NCBI RefSeq assembly: GCF_004114935.1
Contig: NZ_CP022221.1
Span: 5,043,001 to 5,107,000, forward strand
From: Bradyrhizobium zhanjiangense
GTDB lineage: Bacteria > Pseudomonadota > Alphaproteobacteria > Rhizobiales > Xanthobacteraceae
Direction: 5' to 3'
DNA length: 64,000 nt
Shown here piece after piece: positions 26,558 to 35,441 of the stretch. The notes below the pieces were generated by a model that saw only the letters and a list, made by a program, of their open reading frames with translations, searched no databases and had not been told where the DNA came from. Made by a program: the position numbers and the translations under genes. Position 1 is the first letter of the stretch; the number at the start of each line of letters is the position of its first letter.

Positions 26558-27613
26558 ATGATAAAGTCAGTCCTTGCGTTGTTGGCTGCACTAATTTGCG
26601 CTGGACCTGCCTCTGCCCAGCAGGCGACTATTGTCAAAAGTGACATGCAGATCGACGGACTTGATCCGGGCATCAAGATCTTCGTTCGCGAAAAAATTGC
26701 GCAAGGCAACACCCGGTTTGCCAATGACAACATCGTGCTTTTTCTGCATGGCGCGACCGGCCCGTCCACCTGCGACTTCGATCTCCAGTACAAGGACTAC
26801 TCTTGGGCCGATTGGCTCGTGAAGCGGGGCTACGTCGTCTACATGGGCGACTATCGAAACTACGGCGGTTCGACCCGCGAGGCTGCGATGGACGAGCCGC
26901 CCGCCAAAAACCAACCCCTCACGCGCTCATTTCTTGCACTGCGCGACATCGAAGCAATGGTCAACCATATCAAGCGTACCCGAAACGTGCAGAAGGTAAC
27001 CCTGATTGGCTGGTCGTGGGGGGCCATGATGGCGGGCTATTATGCTTCCCTCCACTCCGAGAATGTGGAGAAGCTGGTGATGTACGCGCCGCTCTATAAC
27101 TTCAACGATCACACGAATCTTGGTCCAGGTAGCGGATTGCAGAATAAGCGCAAGCCGACGGAGTTCAATTTCGCACTAGGTGCATATCGCGTGGCCTCTG
27201 AAGCGGCCAACACCGCGCGCTGGAACGGCGAAATTCCGGCCGAAAACAAGGACGAGTACCGCGATCCAGCCTTACCTGCTGCATTCTGGAGCGAGTGTTT
27301 GGCGACCGACCCGACCAGCAACAGCCGAACGCCGCCAAGCCTGCGGGCACCAAATGGCGTGCTGGAAGATTCGTTTTAACAGGCGACGGGCAGGCCGCTG
27401 TGGAATGCTGCCAATATATACGCGCCCACCCTGGTGATCGGCGGCGATTTCGATACGTGGTCGTTTCAGCAGGACCGAGAAGGTCTGATGCGCGAGCTCG
27501 TTCACGCTCCGATGAAGCGCAATGTTTTGATCAAGGACGCCACGCATTTTGTTCTCTTTGAGAAGAATCGCGAGCAATTTTTCGGGGAAATTCTGAAATT
27601 CATGAAGGAATGA
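26558..27613 (+). pseudogene. Secreted alpha/beta hydrolase, interrupted by an in-frame TAA
   Basis: ATG 26558 follows GAGGGAGGGATCAT and begins a Sec signal (ends PASAQQA). Hydrolase features follow: VLFLHGATGP (oxyanion region), nucleophile elbow GWSWGAMM and, beyond a stop codon, the acid GGDFDTW and histidine DATHFVLFEKNREQF. A TAA at 27377-27379 interrupts the frame after LEDSF, and the same frame continues (QATGRPLWNAANIY) to TGA 27611-27613. The single substitution TAC to TAA (Tyr to stop, restoring SFYQATGRPLW) explains it. The truncated 273-residue product would lack the Asp and His of the triad, so the gene is probably inactive unless the stop is read through or is an error. Confidence 0.8.
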
Positions 27614-27682
27614 CTTAGGTGCGTCTGGCTGCGGTCCGGGCGTCTAGGAGTTTGACAACGTAATCGTATCCGGGAGGGACAT

Positions 27683-28791
27683 ATGTCGCGCTTTGCCATA
27701 TTGGCGGGAATTGCCCTGCTCGTTGTCACAACGGCTACGGGAGCTCACACGCCGAGCCAACCACCGCATCAACTGTTCAGCGAAGGCGACCTCAAGTTGG
27801 AAAGCGGGGAGGTCATAAAGGATTTTTCAATCTCCTACGTCACTCACGGAACGCTAAACGCCAGGAAGTCGAACGCGATCCTGGTTGTTACGGCGATTAG
27901 CGGTAATCATCATCGCATTGATTTCATGATCGGACCGGGCAAGGCCTGAATCCCGACAAGTATTTCATCATTGCGACCGATGCCATTTCCAATGGACTGA
28001 CGACGTCACCGAGCAATTCAACGGCGCAGCCGCGGATGTCGTTTCCAAAATTCACGATCCGGGACATGGTGGAATCGCAATACCGCTTATTGAAGGAGAA
28101 ATTCGCAATCGACCACGTGGTCGCCGTCGTTGGACCGTCCATGGGGGGCATGCAGGTTCTGCAGTGGGGTGTCAGTCACCCCGAGATGATGGACAGTCTC
28201 ATCGCCATGGTGCCGCTTGCCAAAACGCCGGCATGGACCGTTGCAGTCTTAGAGACTACCCGGAAAGCCATCATGCTTGATCCGGCATGGAATGGCGGAA
28301 ACTACGCCGCGATTCCTGAAAAGGGAGTAAGGCTGTGGCGGGACATTCTCAATCTGCTCGCCGCGCGCACGCCTGACATGTACCAAGCGCAATTCAAAAA
28401 TGGGACGGATGTTCTGCCATGGATGGTTCAGCAGGAAGACGCGGTGATGAAGGCATTCGACGCGAATGACTGGATCTACCAAACTTGGGCTTACGAAAGG
28501 CATGATGTTGGCACGACGCCAGGCTTTAATGGTGACACCGAGAAAGCGCTCGGCTCTATAAAGGCAAAGACCCTAATTCTCACTGGCACGAAGGACTTGC
28601 TTAATCCTGAATTCGAGCCACAGTCGGCCGCGCATGCCATCAAAGGTGCGCGTATCATTACGATTTCGCCTGGTACAATAACCGGACATGCCTCGGCCGG
28701 CGGCGGATTTCCGGCCGATGTGGAGTTTCTTAACCGCGAGGCTGGGACATTTCTCGATTCTGTAACAGATCACCGCAACAAGCCGCAGTGA
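27683..28791 (+). pseudogene. MetX-like alpha/beta hydrolase, single-base frameshift
   Basis: The two parts belong to one gene related to homoserine O-acetyltransferase-type hydrolases. The first part (27683-27949) has a signal peptide (ATGAHT) and the strand with ISYVTHGTLNARKSNAILVV. It ends in a premature TGA within GPGKA. The second frame continues without a gap as LNPDKYFIIATDAISNG and runs to TGA 28789-28791. It contains the elbow VGPSMGGMQ, the acid LTGTKDLLNP and the histidine TITGHASAGG. Loss of one base near 27945 (GGCCCTG to GGCCTG) accounts for the shift. Ribosome site is GGGAGGG at 27672-27678. Intact relatives have about 370 residues, matching the joined length. Confidence 0.8.
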
Positions 28792-29436
28792 CACGGGACG
28801 ATACCTTCCATTGACCTGGCTGCTTCGAGCTCTCCAAGCCTGTTTGCTCAGTCTCGCTAAGTATACGGCCCTCCGTAAGCTGTTCGGCAATCATCTGCGC
28901 CCTCGGCCCGGTACGCTATCCCCCAGCAGTGAACAGGCCATGAGCCGGCAGTTTCGTCCTCGACCGTGAAGTGGAAGTCCTTCAGGCGGTTCGCCTCGAG
29001 CAGTCTCAGCAGGGCGGGTATACCGTCGGGATTTGACCGTCAGCTTTGAGAATTTGTGCTTGCAAATCAACGCGGAAGTATCGTCCTAAATGATTGAGTG
29101 GGAGTAGGGCATTCGGCTGGTAATGCGCGGTTTAGCGTAGCTTCGGCGTTGTCGGTCTCACTCTGGTAGCCTCGACTTAACTCGAACGAGCTCGGCGCTC
29201 CAGCGCGTTTTGGCTGGCGGAGTATCTCGTCGAACCACAGCGTGCAGAAGAGCTGGAGCTGCTAGAGCCGAGGCGTTGATTTGAGGCCGCCCGCGATTGG
29301 CATTGCGCTTACCGCCGCCGATTGTCCTGAAACCGGTCACCTAGTCTAGACCTCTTCGAGAGCGAACGTTGACGCCGATTGATCTGGATTTGTATTGTGG
29401 ATTTTATGGGTTTCATGATATCAATGATGGCGCGTC
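28792..29436. other. Gene-poor region with dispersed repeat
   Basis: No supportable gene. Repeat copy B lies at 29016-29151. The reverse strand just left of it (about 28960-29030) keeps a short frame containing LLRLLEANRLKDFHFTVED, which looks like part of a lost gene that I cannot identify. The last 60 bases before the LysR start are AT-rich and probably hold its promoter. Confidence 0.5.
29016..29151 (+). repeat. Dispersed repeat, copy B
   Basis: The second copy of the element at 13253-13388, same orientation. It opens with GGGTATACCGTCGG and contains AAATGATTGAGTGGGAGTAG (29088-29107). Divergence from copy A indicates an old duplication rather than a recent insertion. Confidence 0.7.
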
Positions 29437-30351
29437 ATGAACCTAAGATCTGTCGATCTCAATCTTCTGGTCGCCCTGAACGCTCTTCTTACAGACCTTC
29501 ATGTAACCCGGGCTGCCGACAGGATTGGCCTCAGTCAACCCGCAATGAGCAATGCGCTCTCCAGGCTGCGTCACATCTTCAAGGACGAGCTTCTGGTCCG
29601 GACGGCCAACGGCATGCAAGCCACGCCGCGTGCGATCGAACTGGCGGAGCCGGTGAAGCGGCTTCTGCGGCAGGTAGAGCGCCTTCTGGATAGCGAATCC
29701 GCTTTCGATCCGACCACCACCACACGGAGCTTTTCCGTGAGGTTGTCCGATCTTCTCAGCCGTCTTCTTCTTCCCTCCGTCGGCAAAACGTTGGAGACGA
29801 CGGCACCTTTCGCGCAGCTCGACGTCGTGCACTATTCACCGACGCAAACGGTGGAGGCCCTGGAGAAGGACGAAATCGACCTTGCGATCTCGATGGGTCT
29901 CGCCCATTCGAATTCGATCAAGTCGGTCGTCCTGATGAAGGATCGGATGGTGTGCGTGATGCGCGAAGGTCACCCTTTGGCGCAGCGCCCCCTTACAATG
30001 GAGACGTTTCTGCAGGCGGCGCATCTCAAGGTCTCGATGTCGCCGACAGACCTCCGTTTCGTCGATGACGTGCTTGCCCGGCAAGGGCTGACGCGCCGGG
30101 TCGCGGTCAACGTTCCCCATTGGCTGCTGGTCCCGCATGTGCTGCGGGATTCCGATCTGCTGTCGGTCATGCCACGGCGCCTAGCCTTCGCGATGGTCTC
30201 GGAAGATCTTGCGATCAGAGATTTGCCGTTCGCGTCCGATCCCTTCGAATGGTCGATGTATTGGCACCGAAGGCACGATGCCAGTCAGGACCTGAACTGG
30301 TTGCGTTCGATCTTCGTCGATGCCACGCGAAGCCTTCCCGACAGCGACTGA
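29437..30351 (+). CDS. LysR-family transcriptional regulator (NodD/NahR-like subgroup)
   Basis: A 304-residue regulator. The N-terminal winged helix (residues 1-65) has LNLLVALNALLTDLHVTRAADRIGLSQPAMSNALSRLR, close to the NodD/NahR/LinR subgroup, which responds to aromatic compounds. The remaining residues form the periplasmic-binding-like inducer domain. The gene lies in the same orientation 164 bp before an MFS transporter gene, and an AT-rich inverted repeat in the gap is a candidate binding site. It is a likely regulator of the transporter, dehalogenase and CoA-transferase genes downstream. Confidence 0.9.
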   Translation: MNLRSVDLNLLVALNALLTDLHVTRAADRIGLSQPAMSNALSRLRHIFKDELLVRTANGMQATPRAIELAEPVKRLLRQVERLLDSESAFDPTTTTRSFSVRLSDLLSRLLLPSVGKTLETTAPFAQLDVVHYSPTQTVEALEKDEIDLAISMGLAHSNSIKSVVLMKDRMVCVMREGHPLAQRPLTMETFLQAAHLKVSMSPTDLRFVDDVLARQGLTRRVAVNVPHWLLVPHVLRDSDLLSVMPRRLAFAMVSEDLAIRDLPFASDPFEWSMYWHRRHDASQDLNWLRSIFVDATRSLPDSD

Positions 30352-30400
30352 GAGAGGGCCGCTGACCGACCATCTATCGATAATCCGCAGCAACAGCAGG

Positions 30401-30421
30401 ATTATTGGCCTGCCAAATAAT
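30401..30421. promoter_or_regulatory. Inverted repeat, candidate LysR-family binding site
   Basis: Left arm ATTATTGGC and right arm GCCAAATAAT flank a CT centre; one extra A in the right arm breaks perfect symmetry. It lies 95-115 bp before the MFS start and 50 bp after the LysR gene, where LysR-type activators commonly bind. Confidence 0.4.
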
Positions 30422-30515
30422 GGAATAGCAGATTCCGATTAGACGCCGCCATCCCGATCGCCATCCTGCTCCCAAACAATTTCGGTCGATGTCTGTCGAC
30501 CCTTGGGAGGGATGC

Positions 30516-31928
30516 ATGCAAGAGATTTCAGACGTACAGGTGGCATCGGTCAACGCGGGCGCTCGTCTCGATCGGCTGCCGATTTGCGGTTTTCATTGGC
30601 GGATCCTTGCGCTGATTGGCGCGGGCATGTTCCTCGACGCCTTCGACATCTACCTCGCCGGCGGCGTTCTCGGAGCCGTGCTGAAGGAGGGTTGGTCGAC
30701 ACTCGAGCTCAACGCGGCGTTCGTCACCGCGACCTTCATCGGCATGACTGTGGGTGCCTGGTTCTCGGGCATTCTGGGCGATCGCTACGGTCGCCGCTTC
30801 TCCTATCAGGTCAATCTGGCCCTCTTCGGTCTTGCCTCTCTGGCGGCGGCGCTCGCTCCGTCCATGCAGGCGCTGATCGCCGCGCGCCTCGTCATCGGAA
30901 TCGGGCTGGGCGCCGAGATCGTCGTCGGCTACGCGACGCTGACCGAGTTCGTCCCGGCATCGTCCCGCGGCCGGTGGATCGGCATCCTGGCCGTCATCAC
31001 CAACTTCTCGCTGTTCGTCTCGTCGATGGTCGGCCTGTGGGTCATTCCGAGCCTCGGATGGCGCTACATGTTCGGCCTCGTCGGCGTGCTGGCTATGATC
31101 GTCTGGTTCCTCCGAAAGTCGATGCCCGAGTCGCCTCGGTGGTTGGCCGCTAACGGCCGCGGCGACGAAGCTGAGGCGATTCTCGCTCGCATCGAAGCGG
31201 AAGCTGCCAATAAGGTGCCGCTGCCGCCGGTTTCGACTGTGCAGCGTGTGGAAGACGAGGGCGGATCCGTCTGGCGCCTGTTCGCACCTCCTTACCTCGG
31301 TCGGACCTTGCTCGGCAGTCTCCTGCACATCGTCGTCGGCTTCAGCCTCTACGGCTTCATTGGCTGGTTGCCGACATTCATGGTGAAGGGTGGCCACAGC
31401 GTCGTGTCGTCGCTCGGCTACACGACTTTCATGTCGCTGGGCGGCCCGATCGGATCGCTGATCGGTTTGGCGCTGGCCGATGCGATAGGCCGTAGACCGT
31501 CGATCATCGGATCGTCGATCGCGGCGGCGACCTTCGGTCTTGCGTATCCGTTCATGCCGGACGGCGCTCCGCTCGTCGTGGTCGGCTTCCTTCTCGTCAG
31601 CGCGATTTACGTGATGTTGGCCACCGGCTTTGCCATGCACGTTCCGGAGCTCTTCCCGACCCGCTACAGGCTCCGTGGCACGGCCATCTGCGCGACCGCC
31701 GGGCGCGTGACGACAGCGTTGGTCCAATTCGTCGTCATCGCGATCTTCGCGTGGAAGGGGCTCGTCGGCGTGCTGGTGACGCTCGCGGGCATTCTTCTCT
31801 TCCAGGCCGTGGTCTTCATGATCTTCGGCTTCGAGACCAAGGGGCGCGCACTTGAGGAAGTCTCGGGCGCGCCGACCGGAACGGAAGCCTCGGCTTCGAG
31901 AGAGAAGGTCTTCGGCATCGGAGCCTAG
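30516..31928 (+). CDS. MFS transporter
   Basis: A 470-residue major facilitator with about twelve hydrophobic helices. The loop 2-3 signature GILGDRYGRR and the matching LADAIGRRPS in the second half are clear, as is PESPRWL after helix six, typical of the sugar-porter and metabolite-H+ symporter groups. ATG 30516 with GGGAGG at 30505-30510 is preferred over an upstream ATG at 30489. It sits between a LysR regulator and a haloacid dehalogenase gene, so uptake of a (halo)carboxylate is a reasonable inference. A stem-loop after the gene suggests partial termination before the dehalogenase operon. Confidence 0.9.
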   Translation: MQEISDVQVASVNAGARLDRLPICGFHWRILALIGAGMFLDAFDIYLAGGVLGAVLKEGWSTLELNAAFVTATFIGMTVGAWFSGILGDRYGRRFSYQVNLALFGLASLAAALAPSMQALIAARLVIGIGLGAEIVVGYATLTEFVPASSRGRWIGILAVITNFSLFVSSMVGLWVIPSLGWRYMFGLVGVLAMIVWFLRKSMPESPRWLAANGRGDEAEAILARIEAEAANKVPLPPVSTVQRVEDEGGSVWRLFAPPYLGRTLLGSLLHIVVGFSLYGFIGWLPTFMVKGGHSVVSSLGYTTFMSLGGPIGSLIGLALADAIGRRPSIIGSSIAAATFGLAYPFMPDGAPLVVVGFLLVSAIYVMLATGFAMHVPELFPTRYRLRGTAICATAGRVTTALVQFVVIAIFAWKGLVGVLVTLAGILLFQAVVFMIFGFETKGRALEEVSGAPTGTEASASREKVFGIGA

Positions 31929-31947
31929 TGGACGCGGACCACAAGTA

Positions 31948-31981
31948 GCAGTGGGCCCGGAGATCCCTTCGGGCTCACTGC
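31948..31981 (+). terminator. Stem-loop after the MFS gene
   Basis: Arms GCAGTGGGCCCG and CGGGCTCACTGC pair over 12 positions with one mismatch, with about 10 bases of loop. No T-run follows. It sits 20 bp after the MFS stop and likely reduces read-through into the dehalogenase genes. Confidence 0.5.
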
Positions 31982-32145
31982 CGTCCAGCCGTTTGCAGAA
32001 GTTGTGACTGAATCTGTAGAGCCGCGACGATAGTCACGACATTCACGTCGCGAATGTGCGCAGAAGAACAATCCATTTCGAAAATAGCGATGGATGCGGT
32101 CAAATCCGGATCATCCATTCAGCCGAAGAGCAAAGGGAAGAGGCA

Positions 32146-32850
32146 ATGACCGACATCCAGAAACTGAAGGACACCATCAAGGTCTGCATGTTCGACCAGT
32201 ACGGCACCGTCGTCGACATGCAGGGTGGCCTCGTCAAAATTGCGACGCCGTTCCTCAAGGAGAAGGGCTGGACGGGCAATCCGAACTCCTTCGTCACCTG
32301 GTGGCGCCGCACTCACTTCGAGAATTCAATGATCGACGCGCTGCTCCACCGCGAGCACACGCCGTATCGCGAGATCGGTCACCGCGCCGTCTCCCAGGTC
32401 ATGGACCGGTCGGGCATCAAGCACACGAAGGACGAGGTGAAGTACCTGGTCGGCGAGATCGAGAAGCTCGAATGCTTCCCCGAGGTGCCGGCCGCGCTGG
32501 CGAAGCTGCAGAACAGGTACAAGCTGGTCGTGCTCTCCAACGGCGACCGCGACATGCTTGAGACGGCCAAGAAGTATCACAAGATCCCGTTCGACAACGT
32601 GATATCCGTCGCCGAGGCGAACTCCTTCAAGCCGCACGTCGCGACCTACACGAAGGCCGTCGAGATCCTCGGCCTCAAGATGGATCAGATCCTCTTCGTT
32701 GCCAACCACGCGTTCGACGTCATCGGCGCGAAATCGGCCGGCATGCGCACGGCGATGATCAACCGGCGTAACCGGCCGTTCGAAGAGACGCCGCACAAGC
32801 CCGACATCACGGTCGAGACGATGAAGGATCTGGCGGATGCGATCGTCTAG
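32146..32850 (+). CDS. Haloacid dehalogenase, type II (HAD superfamily)
   Basis: A 234-residue HAD hydrolase of the L-2-haloacid dehalogenase group. Motif 1 has the nucleophile D17 in MFDQYGTVVD, where the usual second aspartate of phosphatases is replaced (DxYGT, the dehalogenase pattern). Motif 2 is VVLSNGD, motif 3 lysine is in SFKPH and motif 4 is VANHAFDVIGAKSAGM, matching the SNAWD-GA region. It would convert a 2-halocarboxylate to the 2-hydroxyacid. ATG 32146 follows GGGAAGAGGC. It overlaps the CoA-transferase gene by 14 bp. A broad-range haloacetate enzyme or a HAD of unknown substrate is the alternative. Confidence 0.85.
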   Translation: MTDIQKLKDTIKVCMFDQYGTVVDMQGGLVKIATPFLKEKGWTGNPNSFVTWWRRTHFENSMIDALLHREHTPYREIGHRAVSQVMDRSGIKHTKDEVKYLVGEIEKLECFPEVPAALAKLQNRYKLVVLSNGDRDMLETAKKYHKIPFDNVISVAEANSFKPHVATYTKAVEILGLKMDQILFVANHAFDVIGAKSAGMRTAMINRRNRPFEETPHKPDITVETMKDLADAIV

Positions 32851-34069
32851 TACGGAGGCTCTCTCCGGCATCAAGGTTCTGGACCTCTGCCGCGTCGTCT
32901 CCGGCCCCTTCGCCACGATGCATCTCGGGGATCTCGGCGCGGATGTCGTGAAGGTCGAAGATCCCCGTGTCGGCGACGAAAGTCGCCGGTACGGTCCTCC
33001 GTTCGTCAACGGGGAGAGCTCGTACTTTTTGTCCGTCAACCGGAACAAGCGGAGCTGCGCGATCGATCTGAAGTCGCCGGCCGGCCGGGACGCGGTGATC
33101 GCGCTCGCCGAGGCCGCCGACGTTGTGATCGACAACTTCAGGCCCGGTACGCTCGACAAGTGGGGCCTGTCCTACGCCGCGATGAGCGCCGACAATTCAA
33201 AGCTCATCCACTGCAGTATCTCCGGGTTCGGCCGGACCGGGCCGGGCGCGAGCCGGCCGGGCTACGACCTGATCCTGCAAGGCGAGTCCGGCGTCATGGA
33301 CATCACCGGAGACCTGGACGGCCCGCCCATGAAGGTCGGCACTTCCATCGCCGACCTTGTCACCGGCCTCTATGCATCGCAGGCGGTGCTCGCCGCGCTC
33401 ATGAAGCGCGAGAGGAGTGGCGTCGGCGGACGGGTCGACGTCTCGATGCTGGATGCCATGGCGTCGCTGCTGACGTTCAACGCCGGCATGTACTTCGCAT
33501 CGGGAGAAAGCCCGAAGCGTCGCGGCAACGTTCACCCGACCATCAGCCCGTACGAAACCTTCGAGGCGAGCGACGGCTGGTTCAACCTCGGCGTCGCGAA
33601 CGACAAATTCTGGTCGCTGTTCTGCGCCGTCATCGGCCGCAAAGACGTCGAAGCCGATCCCCGCTTCGATAAGGCGCCGAAGAGGGCGGCGAACCGCGCC
33701 GAGCTGGGCGCGATTCTGCGCCCGATCTTCAAGGCCGAGCCGCGAGACCGTTGGCTCGAGGTCTTCGGCGGCGCCGGCATTCCGTGCGGTGCGATCAGGA
33801 CGGTCGGCGAGGTCTGCGAAGCGCCGCAGCTCGTTCAGCGCGACATGGTCCAGACCGTGACGCACAGGATCGCCGGAGAGGTCAAGTTCGTCGCCCGCCC
33901 ACTGCGTTTCGACGACAAGCCGCCCGCGCCGTCCACGCCGCCGCCGATCCTCGGCGAGCACACTGTCGAGGTGTTCGAGCACTGGCTCGGTTGGACGCAG
34001 AAGGAGGTGCTAGACTTCGCCTCCAAGGGAGCTTTCGGGGACGCTGCGCTGAAGCAGTCGGCCGAATAG
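32837..34069 (+). CDS. Class III CoA-transferase (CaiB/BaiF family)
   Basis: A 410-residue enzyme that moves CoA between carboxylic acids. The N-terminal block IKVLDLCRVVSGPFATMHLGDLGADVVKVE is the family signature, and the conserved PGYD aspartate (D144), which corresponds to the catalytic residue of the family, is followed by LILQGESG. It is translationally coupled to the dehalogenase gene upstream and to a thioesterase gene 12 bp downstream. The donor and acceptor acids are unknown; activation of the acid produced in this operon is a likely role. Confidence 0.9.
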   Translation: MRSSSTEALSGIKVLDLCRVVSGPFATMHLGDLGADVVKVEDPRVGDESRRYGPPFVNGESSYFLSVNRNKRSCAIDLKSPAGRDAVIALAEAADVVIDNFRPGTLDKWGLSYAAMSADNSKLIHCSISGFGRTGPGASRPGYDLILQGESGVMDITGDLDGPPMKVGTSIADLVTGLYASQAVLAALMKRERSGVGGRVDVSMLDAMASLLTFNAGMYFASGESPKRRGNVHPTISPYETFEASDGWFNLGVANDKFWSLFCAVIGRKDVEADPRFDKAPKRAANRAELGAILRPIFKAEPRDRWLEVFGGAGIPCGAIRTVGEVCEAPQLVQRDMVQTVTHRIAGEVKFVARPLRFDDKPPAPSTPPPILGEHTVEVFEHWLGWTQKEVLDFASKGAFGDAALKQSAE

Positions 34070-34081
34070 GGAGCTGAATGG

Positions 34082-34498
34082 ATGGACGAGGCGAAAGTTC
34101 GGGAACTGGTCGTGGCGGCGATAGGCGACGGCAGTCATGAATTCGGATCGTTCTTCCTGTCGCGTTTCTTCGGGATAACGGTCTTCTACGAAACCGACGC
34201 CTGCATCGTTTCCCTCGACGTGAGGCCCTACATGTTCAACCCGCAGGGATCGCTCCATGGCGGCGTGCTGGCGACGGCTCTCGACATCTCGATGGGACAT
34301 CTGCTCAAGCATCAGTTGGGCGCCGGCGCGACGCTCGAGATTAAGGTCCAGTATTTTGCGCCGGTGCGAAGCGGCCTGGTCACCTGCCGTGCCAGCTTTC
34401 TTAAAAAGGGACGCAAGACCTTTTTCCTGCAGTCGTCCGCTCAGAACGGCTCCGGAGAGACGATCGCTCACGCGACCTCGACGTGGAAGCAGCTGTGA
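34082..34498 (+). CDS. PaaI-like hotdog thioesterase
   Basis: A 138-residue single hotdog domain. The sequence NPQGSLHGGVLATALDISMG (about residues 50-70) contains the conserved HGG and the acidic residue D67 expected in PaaI-type acyl-CoA thioesterases. It probably hydrolyses a stalled or dead-end CoA thioester formed by the neighbouring CoA-transferase. It overlaps the FAD-oxidase fragment by 16 bp. Confidence 0.85.
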   Translation: MDEAKVRELVVAAIGDGSHEFGSFFLSRFFGITVFYETDACIVSLDVRPYMFNPQGSLHGGVLATALDISMGHLLKHQLGAGATLEIKVQYFAPVRSGLVTCRASFLKKGRKTFFLQSSAQNGSGETIAHATSTWKQL

Positions 34499-35046
34499 AC
34501 GACGTCGTCTCTAGGTTACGGGAGCTGCTTGGCTCCGATTGCATCACCGACCCGGCGGCGGCGGACGGATACCTCTCGGATTGGCGCGGCGTGCTTCGCG
34601 GTAGCGCGGCGTGTGTGCTACGTCCCAGAACGACGAGCCTGCTCTCGCGCAGCGTCCGGATCTGTCAGGAGGCCGGCGTCAACGTCGTTCCTCAAGGCGG
34701 CAACACCGGGCTAGTGGGGGGCTCGACGCCGGACGAAACCGGTCTCCAGATTGTCGTCAGTACCGGCGCCATGAAAAAGATCCGGACCGTCGACCCAGTC
34801 GACATGTCCGTCACCGCGGAAGCAGGCGCAACGATCGCCGAACTTCAGACCGCGGCGGCGGAGGCGGACGCGCTGTTTCCCTTGTCCTTCGCGTCGGAAG
34901 GCACCGCCACGCTAGGTGGCGCGCTGGCGACGAACGCAGGCGGTATTTCTGCCGTACGGTATGGGAGCGCGAGAGATCTTCTGCTCGGGATGGAGGTCGT
35001 ACTTCCCGACGGCCGGATCTGGAACGGCCTGCGCACGCTCCGGAAG
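34483..35046 (+). pseudogene. FAD-linked 2-hydroxyacid oxidase, truncated at a breakpoint
   Basis: GTG 34483 begins the N-terminal part of a GlcD/D-2-hydroxyglutarate-dehydrogenase-like flavoprotein: the FAD-binding motif VPQGGNTGLVGGSTP, ITAEAGA-like TAEAGATIAELQ and GTATLGGALATNAGG. Homology stops after WNGLRTLRK at about 35046, where intact family members continue with a NTGYDLKHL-type segment. Beyond this point the bases are the reverse complement of a KAP NTPase gene; the frame runs on to 35196 with unrelated residues. About 190 of the usual 460 residues remain, so the enzyme is inactive. In an intact form it would have oxidised the hydroxyacid made by the dehalogenase. Confidence 0.85.
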
Positions 35047-35441
35047 CCGCCGCCTTTCTTGGCAACCTTCAGCCAGTCGACACTTTTCAAGATGCGTTTG
35101 ACTTCGTCAGCGGCCTTGGTCGTGAGAGAGCGCTTCTCGATGAGGCCGTTCACGACGCCCTCGATCAGCGCGATCTTGGCGTCCTCGAACCCTTGAAACT
35201 GCCAGCCGCTGAACTTGAGACAAAGCACGTCGCCATCGTCGGGGAAGGCTTTTTCGACCATCTCCAGCACGCTGGATTTTCCGGCGCCCCAATCGCCGTG
35301 GACGCCGATCGTGACCGCGGAATCGACCGTCTCGTCGATCAGCCGGACGATGGTTTTCGCGATCGCCTCGTTGTTGAGGAAATCGACTTTGGTCTCCTGG
35401 TCGCTCAGATAGCCGAGCGGTGAACGTTTCGCCGTTGTCAT
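35047..35441 (-). pseudogene. KAP-family P-loop NTPase, N-terminal fragment
   Basis: The ATG (complement of 35439-35441) follows GGAGGATTGC. Residues 1-133 show the start of a KAP NTPase: LGYLSDQETKVDFLNNEAIA, Walker A GDWGAGKSS (residues 49-57) and the conserved FSGWQFQGFEDAKIALIEGV. Homology ends at the junction at about 35046, and the frame runs on antisense to the FAD-oxidase gene as far as 34845. Full KAP proteins are much longer (500 residues or more) and usually have membrane segments inserted in the NTPase domain. The fragment keeps Walker A but no Walker B. Confidence 0.8.
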
